Shown: positions 8,389 to 13,134 of the stretch, piece by piece
How the letters are laid out: the number at the start of each line of letters is the position of its first letter
How positions within the stretch are numbered: the stretch's first letter is position 1
Assembly (NCBI RefSeq): GCF_000577275.2
Contig: NZ_CBYB010000047.1
Span: 1-13,134 of the forward strand
DNA length: 13,134 nucleotides
Source of the DNA: Rhizobium favelukesii
GTDB taxonomy: Bacteria > Pseudomonadota > Alphaproteobacteria > Rhizobiales > Rhizobiaceae
Reading direction: 5' to 3'
Notes under the pieces: generated by a model
Database searches by the model: none
The model's input: only the letters and a program-made list of their open reading frames with translations
Told to the model about the DNA's origin: nothing
Program-made: the position numbers and the translations under genes

Positions 8389-8703
8389 TCATAGTATCTT
8401 CCTCGCCGCAGCCGCCGGCAGCGATGTCGCGGCTGATGCGCGGGGTAGGTCAGACAACACCTTGCCAGCTCCGCTTTCGTCGAAAATACAGGCTCTCGAG
8501 AGGCGAACCATTCCACCGCTGATGCCGGTAAACGCTGGCAATGCCTCAACGACGTCTCGCGTAGATCCGTTGCGCCACCGGAAAAGCTGGCTCACATGAA
8601 CGCAGGCCGATCACGCGATCTCTGAAACGCTAGGCCCAACCTCAACCGCTGCCAGACCCGCCGCTCCTTCTCCTGACGAGACCGGCGCCCAACGCCGCTC
8701 GAC
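8389..8703 (-). mobile_element. Decayed IS66-family tnpA (orfA) remnant
   Basis: One minus-strand frame reads VERRWAP, then PSVSEIA, a TGA stop, then ACVHVSQLFRWR and further VVEALPAF. This closely follows the helix-turn-helix start of IS66-type TnpA proteins (pattern ERRRRW... GxSVSEIARRHGVHxSQLFRWR ... ALPAF). The family assignment is from memory of that pattern. The frame is broken by the in-frame stop inside the helix-turn-helix and has no proper start, so it is non-functional. It ends at a TGA (8389-8391), 34 nt before the nodG stub start. No terminal inverted repeats or tnpB/tnpC were found nearby. It sits in the 433-bp gap between nodE and the nodG stub, suggesting insertion and later deletion shaped this spot. 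Confidence 0.65.
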
Positions 8704-8787
8704 GCACGCAATCACCTTAATCTGATACAAACAGGGCTTCTCATACCCATTCAAGAGGTGAACCTACAGGATCAACTCACATGACTT

Positions 8788-9996
8788 TTACGGCTGCCTG
8801 AATGCCAGAACAGCGTTCACGCCGCCCATGGCGAAGGCGTTACTCATCGCGACCCGCACCTTACGCTCACGCGGTACGTTGGGCGTGACGTCCAGATCGC
8901 ACTCGGGATCTGGCTCAAGATAGTTGGCGGTCGGTGGCACGACACCTTCTTGTATCGCCATCACGCAAGCGATCATTTCAAGCGCACTCGCTGCGCCGAG
9001 GCAATGCGCGTGGGTGGACTTGGTGGAAGAGACAGACATCGAATAGGCATGGTCTCCGAAGACGCGCTTGATGGCTGCGGTTTCGATTTGATCGTTAGCC
9101 TTGGTGCCGGTGCCGTGCGCGTTGAGGTAGTCCACGTCTTCGGCGTTCAGTCCCGCATCGGCAAGGCAAGCGCGCATCGCCGACTCCGGCCCATGGACAG
9201 CCGGTGCGGTGATGTGGAAGGCATCGGCGGAAAGGCCAACACCGGCGACCTCGGCAAGTATCGTTGCACCGCGGGCAGCGGCATGTTCATAGCTTTCCAG
9301 CACGGCCATGCCCGCACCCTCGCCGAGTACCACGCCCTTCCTGTCGGCGGAGAAGGGTCGGCAAGTGTCCGGAGCGAGTACGCGCATAGTTTCCCATGCC
9401 TTCAGCATGATCCAGACAAGTGGGGCATCGCTGCCTCCGGCAAGCATGACGTCGGCCCGACCGCACTTGATCTGGTCTACCGCCGAAGCGATCGCATGGT
9501 TGGCCGAGGCACATGCGGAGGTAACGCCGAAGACTGGGCCCCGCAGGCCGAGGCTCATACCGACCTGGCAGGCGGCGGCACTCGGCATCGCCTTTACAAC
9601 AGTGAAGAGCTCAGTGCGCGTCGCTCCGCCTAGAAGTAGGGTGCGGTAGGCTTTTTCGGTCGCGTCCCATCCCCCAGAGCCAACGCCCACTGTGGCGCCG
9701 AAACGAAGGGCATTTCCTTCATTGCAGGAAAGTCCGGCCTGACGCATGGCTTCGTGCGCTGCAAGCACGGCAAGCACACTAAAACGATCCATTGAGACGA
9801 GCTGCTTGCGGTCGATGTCGTGCTCAGGGAGCGTCCTGATCTCAGCCCCGACTATGCCCTTCAGCCCGTGAAGCTCTGAATTGAGAAGCGGACCAATGGC
9901 GGAGCGGCCTTCGCGCATCCGTTTCCAGATGGAGGTGGCGTCGGTGCCCAGTCCGCACAGGCCCCCCATTCCGGTGATGACAACTCTCCTATCCAT
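8788..9996 (-). CDS. nodE: NodE, beta-ketoacyl-ACP synthase for the Nod factor acyl chain
   Basis: NodE is a KAS II-like condensing enzyme. With NodF it builds the polyunsaturated fatty acid that NodA transfers, a main host-specificity determinant. The 402-aa protein (same length as in S. meliloti, from memory) has the thiolase-fold landmarks: active-site Cys162 in TSACAS (159-164), LAGGSDAP (186-192), GEGAGM (225-230), His294 in NAHGTGT (292-298), and Lys326 and His331 in [12 protein letters not shown], then the C-terminal [15 protein letters not shown]. The catalytic Cys-His-His set is complete. The ATG follows the nodF stop with no gap, and AAGGAGG at the end of nodF gives a strong ribosome binding site. 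Downstream, transcription must cross the IS remnant and nodG stub to reach nodPQ. Confidence 0.97.
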   Translation of the reverse strand: MDRRVVITGMGGLCGLGTDATSIWKRMREGRSAIGPLLNSELHGLKGIVGAEIRTLPEHDIDRKQLVSMDRFSVLAVLAAHEAMRQAGLSCNEGNALRFGATVGVGSGGWDATEKAYRTLLLGGATRTELFTVVKAMPSAAACQVGMSLGLRGPVFGVTSACASANHAIASAVDQIKCGRADVMLAGGSDAPLVWIMLKAWETMRVLAPDTCRPFSADRKGVVLGEGAGMAVLESYEHAAARGATILAEVAGVGLSADAFHITAPAVHGPESAMRACLADAGLNAEDVDYLNAHGTGTKANDQIETAAIKRVFGDHAYSMSVSSTKSTHAHCLGAASALEMIACVMAIQEGVVPPTANYLEPDPECDLDVTPNVPRERKVRVAMSNAFAMGGVNAVLAFRQP

Positions 9997-10278
9997 TCAA
10001 GCCTCCTTAGTGCGCAAGCCGCGGATGGCTTCCACCATGTCGCCGACGTTCTGCAGATTCGACCAGGCCTCGGCCGTGTTCATCTCGATCCTGATACCGT
10101 AGGCCTTTTCCAAGTCCCAGAGGATGTCTGCCAAACCAAGCGAATCGACACCTATCGAGGTCAATTCCGTGGCAGCCGTTAATTCGCCGACAATCGATGC
10201 AGTCCCTCCATCGCCGCTCTCTAATTCGACGCGGCTCTTGATGATGGCAATGATTTCCGTTGCGAGTTGATCTACCAT
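9997..10278 (-). CDS. nodF: NodF, specialised acyl carrier protein
   Basis: NodF carries the growing acyl chain for NodE through a phosphopantetheine arm. The start at 10278 gives a 93-aa protein [20 protein letters not shown]..., the family N-terminus, with AAGGGA about 6 nt upstream. A longer in-frame extension to 10389 exists but has no matching family sequence and lies in the leader. The attachment serine is Ser46 in [10 protein letters not shown] (43-52), the acyl carrier protein signature. The acidic helix around [16 protein letters not shown] follows. It is the first gene of the nodFE-(G)-PQ operon and directly abuts nodE. The nod box at 10486-10534 lies about 207 nt upstream. Confidence 0.96.
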   Translation of the reverse strand: MVDQLATEIIAIIKSRVELESGDGGTASIVGELTAATELTSIGVDSLGLADILWDLEKAYGIRIEMNTAEAWSNLQNVGDMVEAIRGLRTKEA

Positions 10279-10485
10279 TCTGTTCCCTTTAGCTCGTGTT
10301 TCGACGTGTCTGCTGCTTAATTCCTGAGGCGCGTCGCATCGCGAAAAATTGCCATCAGGCTTGCGCGACCGTCCAAGCCCAATGCTCATAGGAGCCGGGC
10401 GAAATCCGGCTAGTCTGCGCCGAAGGTCCGATGACGAAGAACATCATTGGCCTCAATCGTGTGGAGCTTGTGCTATGTATTAGTG

Positions 10486-10534
10486 CGATTGGTAAAATCG
10501 ATTGTTTGGATGTAGGCCATCTGTACAATGGATA
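10486..10534 (-). promoter_or_regulatory. nod box for nodFE(G)PQ
   Basis: On the minus strand the sequence reads ATCCATTGTACAGATG, then ATCCAAACAATCG, then ATTTTACCAATC. This is a near-perfect nod box. It faces left towards nodF with a leader of about 207 nt. It corresponds in position to the nodF nod box (n2) of S. meliloti. Confidence 0.95.
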
Positions 10535-10750
10535 GCTGAAGAGCACATTGCACATTACCCATTCTCGTAGATCTAACGAGTAAGCCTAATCTCACGGATA
10601 TGTGATGCATCCAAAGAAGCACCACCGAAACATCTTGCCGTGAACCATACCAATTGACACTTTCGTCACTTTGCCAGACAGCGCTGTGTTCGCGCTCCAC
10701 CGCATGACGTCCTCAGCTGTTGAAGATTCGGCTATGCAGCTCGCTACTCA
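10535..10750. other. Spacer between divergent nod boxes of nodF and nodH
   Basis: The 216 bp separate two outward-facing nod boxes. I see no convincing gene; the frames present are short and lack ribosome binding sites. Confidence 0.5.
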
Positions 10751-10799
10751 TATTAACCGCGTGGATGCATGTCATAAAAACAATCTATTTTACCCATCT
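10751..10799 (+). promoter_or_regulatory. nod box for nodH
   Basis: The plus strand reads ATTAACCGCGTGGATG, then CATAAAAACAATC, then TATTTTACCCATC. The GATG and the ACAATC-ATTTTACC core agree with the nod box. The ATTAAC in place of ATCCAY and the AAAAACAATC make it less canonical than the nodA and nodF boxes, so NodD affinity may be lower. It faces nodH with a leader of about 248 nt (10800-11047) in which I see no gene except a doubtful 33-codon frame. Confidence 0.9.
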
Positions 10800-11047
10800 G
10801 GCCAAACGCGATTAGAAAGCTTGCTTTAATCCGTCCTGATTTAGATGAGGAAAAGAGGCGGAGGCGCCGGCGCAACGGGGCCAAACACAACCAAACGAGA
10901 AGGTCTAGCTCTGACGAGGTCAGGATCAAGGCGGGGCATACGATGATCAGCACTTGGGGAGCAGCGCCGGCCTCCCCAGACTGGATGAGCCTATGGATAG
11001 CCAGGATTCTTTGCTGGAACGACCGCTGTTAAATGGAGACACGCTGA

Positions 11048-11806
11048 ATGACCCAATCCACACTGTCGCCTGAACCATTTGCAATCCTTGCGATGCCAAG
11101 GACCGGTACCCACTACTTGGAAGAATGTTTAAACGAGCATCCGAATGTGCTGAGCAACGGTGAATTGCTCAACACATACGACACGAACTGGCCTGATCAA
11201 GAACGCCTGCTACTCAGCGACCGCGAGCTCCTTGAACGTGCCTTCATGCGCTATCCCCTACGAAGCGACAAGAAGGTGATGCATGTGGGCTGCAAGATCA
11301 ACGAACCTCAGTTTCAAGAGCGTCCAGGTTTTTTTGCCGAGCTGGCCGCTTGGCCAGGCCTTAAGATTATCCTTGTGATTCGCAGAAACACATTGGAATC
11401 ACTGAGATCGTTTGTGCAGGCAAGGCAAACCCGCCAGTGGCTTAAGTTCGATTCGGACAATGCCGCGCCACCGCCACCAGTGACGTTATCATTCGCCACA
11501 TGCGAAGCTTACTTCAAAGCTGCCGACGATTTCCACGCTCGCGTGGTGAACGCCGTTGATTCAAGCAAGATACATTTAATCGAGTATGAGAGGCTTCTTC
11601 GCGATCCCCACGCTTGCATGGCAACGATCTTAGATTTCCTCGGCGCTCCCGCGATGCAGCTTTCCGATCGCGGCATTCTTCGGCGTCAAGAAATGCGCCC
11701 ATTGGACCAAACGGTACGGAACTTTCATGAGTTGCGGGTTCATTTCGCACATGGACCTTACGCGAGCTATTTCGAACTTGGTAAAGAGCTGGCTCCGTTC
11801 GTCTGA
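11048..11806 (+). CDS. nodH: NodH, Nod factor sulfotransferase
   Basis: NodH transfers sulfate from PAPS to the 6-O position of the reducing-end GlcNAc of the Nod factor, a key host-range mark in Medicago symbionts. The 252-aa protein has the 5'-phosphosulfate loop AMPRTGTHYLEE (15-26) and the 3'-phosphate region LKIILVIRRNTLESLRSF (105-122). The family block CKINEPQFQERPGFFAEL, the QTRQWLKF stretch and the HLIEYERLLRDP segment (176-187) follow. It looks very close to S. meliloti NodH but ends GPYASYFELGKELAPFV, a few residues longer than the 247 aa I recall. GGAG about 9 nt before the ATG supports the start. It is a single-gene transcript from its own nod box, divergent from nodF, and depends on NodPQ for PAPS. 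Confidence 0.97.
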   Translation: MTQSTLSPEPFAILAMPRTGTHYLEECLNEHPNVLSNGELLNTYDTNWPDQERLLLSDRELLERAFMRYPLRSDKKVMHVGCKINEPQFQERPGFFAELAAWPGLKIILVIRRNTLESLRSFVQARQTRQWLKFDSDNAAPPPPVTLSFATCEAYFKAADDFHARVVNAVDSSKIHLIEYERLLRDPHACMATILDFLGAPAMQLSDRGILRRQEMRPLDQTVRNFHELRVHFAHGPYASYFELGKELAPFV

Positions 11807-12129
11807 ACAGTTCCCGGCGTTTGTTAAGTGGTTTTTCGCCTGCCGGTTCTGATCTTATGGCATGGTGAGGCGACCCTGGTGTTGACCACGGACAGAAGCA
11901 TGATCCTGGTGACGAGATTTTGGTGCTGAGGGACTTGACGAACAAAGGCCCATTACAGAAGCATTTTCTCATAGTCGAGTCGTCGCGATGATTTACCAGA
12001 CCGTCCGCTAGGTGCTTTAGTGACCGTCTACCCTGCTGTTGATTTGCATCTCGCTAGAATGAGTTTTCAACCATACCCAGGGCGCTGATGGGATACGGAC
12101 TTTGCATGGCATGGGCTGACCGGTGGGCA
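11807..12129. other. Non-coding or decayed stretch after nodH
   Basis: All frames are short and interrupted. One plus-strand frame (about 11868-11990) gives a plausible-looking protein tail containing DEILVLRDLTNKGPLQKHF but has no start and is bounded by stops. I cannot assign it. No nod box or terminator hairpin with a T-run was found. Confidence 0.4.
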
Positions 12130-12681
12130 CTAGTATGGCCATCCCTTGATCTGACTCGGAGCGATTCCATCGATATACTGAGGAAAATCGCGGAGAGAAG
12201 TCGCTGCCACGGCAGATGTTCTCACTCCGAACGTGGCGGACTGGTTGTCCGCGGCGTCCTCGTCCTCGGCCGCCGCGATCCCGCCGAAATTCGAGTGGCG
12301 CGACACTAATGACATCTGCCCGCCTGGTATGCCCAAGAGGCTGCTGACGAAGCAGGGTCCGGAGGCCATCATCTGTCCGGAGGCAGATTCGATCCCGTGT
12401 GCCCGTAGGAACGAAGCCGACGCAAGCCCTGAATGGCAGCGACTTTCACGGTCCTCTCGTATTTTTTCAACGACGGGCAAAGAGAAGGCCAAGCGAGGGC
12501 CTGTATGAGGCGGCGCGGACTGGCTCATCATTAATCCGTAGCTGGTGGCCGCCTGCCAGAGTTTGCCGGTGAAATTGGCGCCTAAGAAGATGCTCGCTCC
12601 CCCTACAAGCTGTGGGGAGCGAGCTGCACCACAATCCATTTCGCACGTAAAGTACGTCCTGAAGGTTATCCGAAGGCGCAT
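12130..12681 (-). CDS. Unrecognised reading frame facing away from right nodD
   Basis: The 183-codon frame starts [20 protein letters not shown], contains the stretch [20 protein letters not shown] (about 117-136) and ends SQIKGWPY. I do not recognise a family, signal peptide or membrane segment. Third positions are fairly GC-rich, but an overlapping plus-strand frame (12233-12508, from a GTG) is also GC-rich at third positions, so the coding strand is uncertain. No clear ribosome binding site precedes the ATG. It starts about 135 nt downstream of a nod-box-like sequence at 12816-12864 facing the same way, which is the main reason to list it. It could equally be decayed DNA. Confidence 0.3.
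   Translation of the reverse strand: MRLRITFRTYFTCEMDCGAARSPQLVGGASIFLGANFTGKLWQAATSYGLMMSQSAPPHTGPRLAFSLPVVEKIREDRESRCHSGLASASFLRAHGIESASGQMMASGPCFVSSLLGIPGGQMSLVSRHSNFGGIAAAEDEDAADNQSATFGVRTSAVAATSLRDFPQYIDGIAPSQIKGWPY
12592..12624. repeat. Perfect 11-bp inverted repeat (hairpin)
   Basis: GCTCGCTCCCC and its exact reverse complement GGGGAGCGAGC are separated by 11 nt. There is no T-run on either side, so it is not a classical intrinsic terminator. It falls in the first part of the unrecognised minus-strand frame. It may be an RNA hairpin or a mobile-element end. Confidence 0.7.
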
Positions 12682-12815
12682 GTCAGGAAACCTCGACAGA
12701 ACGAACTGACGCTTGTCGGTTTCCGCGGCCTTAAGCTCGGCCAGGTCTTCGAGAGGCCGTGGGGGTTCCCTTCGTCGGAGCTGTCCTGCCGTGATGCCGA
12801 GGTCTATTCGGCAAA

Positions 12816-12864
12816 ATGTTGGCCTGAACTGATCGTTCGGATGGTGACCTTCCCTATTATGGAT
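12816..12864 (-). promoter_or_regulatory. Degenerate nod-box-like sequence upstream of right nodD
   Basis: On the minus strand the sequence reads ATCCATAATAGGGAAGG, then CATCCGAACGATCAG, then GGCCAAC. Aligned without gaps to the nodA nod box it keeps ATCCAT, ATCC, AAC, ATC and the spacing between them, but has lost GATG and the TTTTACC block. It lies 12 bp from the nodD start and points away from it, the same arrangement as the left nodD and its nod box. It is probably the decayed counterpart of that box, and NodD binding is uncertain. Confidence 0.5.
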
Positions 12865-12876
12865 ACATATGAAGAT

Positions 12877-13134
12877 ATGCGTTTCAAAGGCCTTGATCTA
12901 AATCTCCTCGTCGCACTCGACGCACTGATGACCAAACGAAGCGTGACCGCAGCGGCACGCATGATCAACCTCAGTCAGCCGGCCATGAGCGCGGCTATCG
13001 CGCGACTGCGCACCTATTTCGGCGACGAGCTGTTTTCGATGCAGGGTCGCGAACTTGTCCCAACACCACGTGCGGAGGCGCTCGCCCCAGCGGTGCGCGA
13101 CGCCCTGCTCCACATTCAGCTCTCCGTCATTGCC
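12877..13134 (+). CDS. nodD: NodD, LysR-type activator (right copy, N-terminal part)
   Basis: This is a second NodD gene with the same visible start [20 protein letters not shown] and helix-turn-helix as the left copy, running off the window after 86 codons. Within the first 26 codons the protein differs at three residues (KRSV for ERKL, around 20-23). From codon 27 to 85 it is identical, and codon 86 is Ala where the left copy has Pro. The start fits the family N-terminus; a weak GAAGAT lies just upstream. It stands alone after nodH on the other strand from the left nodD. Multiple NodD paralogues with different flavonoid responses are common in sinorhizobia; the effector domain that would define this one is outside the window. 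Confidence 0.95.
   Translation, partial: MRFKGLDLNLLVALDALMTKRSVTAAARMINLSQPAMSAAIARLRTYFGDELFSMQGRELVPTPRAEALAPAVRDALLHIQLSVIA
12877..13134. repeat. Right arm of nodD inverted repeat
   Basis: This is the reverse complement of positions 1-258. Identity is complete over 12955-13131, while 12877-12954 carries 14 differences. With the left arm it encloses about 12.6 kb holding all other nod genes of the window. Confidence 0.9.

Noticed and set aside
8950..9633. 227-codon plus-strand frame
   Set aside because: Antisense to nodE, which has all catalytic residues; no family features in the plus frame.
9997..10389. 130-aa version of NodF
   Set aside because: The first 37 residues have no match to the acyl carrier family, and the ATG at 10278 has a good ribosome binding site and the family N-terminus.
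10845..10946. 33-codon frame in the nodH leader (MRKRGGGAG...)
   Set aside because: Low-complexity basic peptide with no ribosome binding site or conservation evidence.

Overview
This window is the core of a nodulation (nod) island from a legume-nodulating alphaproteobacterium, most likely a Sinorhizobium (Ensifer) related to S. meliloti/S. medicae and probably on a symbiotic plasmid. The gene set and order (nodD | nodABCIJ > < nodQP-(nodG)-EF | nodH) follow the S. meliloti pattern. NodB, NodC, NodE, NodF and NodH read almost like the S. meliloti proteins as I remember them. NodA looks clearly more diverged. No database search was possible, so the species is an inference.

Layout, left to right. 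Positions 1-258 hold the 5' part of a nodD gene on the minus strand. A nod box at 265-313 faces right and drives nodA-nodB-nodC-nodI-nodJ (523-4905), which is tightly packed with overlaps or gaps of a few bases. A second operon converges on it from the right: nodF-nodE-(nodG remnant)-nodP-nodQ on the minus strand (10278 down to 5238), read from a nod box at 10486-10534. nodG is reduced to a 51-codon N-terminal stub. Just upstream of it lies a decayed piece that looks like an IS66-family tnpA. nodH (11048-11806) is read rightwards from its own nod box at 10751-10799. A roughly 1-kb stretch of uncertain content follows, and the window ends inside a second nodD copy on the plus strand (12877 onward).

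How the genes work together. NodD (LysR type) with plant flavonoids activates the nod boxes. NodC makes the chitin-oligomer backbone, NodB removes the N-acetyl group at the non-reducing end and NodA attaches the fatty acid. NodF (acyl carrier protein) and NodE (ketoacyl synthase) make the special unsaturated acyl chain. NodP and NodQ make the sulfate donor PAPS, and NodH transfers sulfate to the reducing end. NodI and NodJ export the product. The window therefore predicts a sulfated Nod factor with a NodFE-type acyl chain. No nodS, nodU, nodZ or nodL is present here.

The most notable points are: two nodD copies as inverted repeats enclosing the island, identical over 177 nt but sharply diverged in the first 78 nt; a degenerate, divergently oriented nod-box-like sequence just upstream of the right nodD, facing an unrecognised reading frame; the truncated nodG beside a transposase remnant; and a NodA that appears more diverged than its operon partners.
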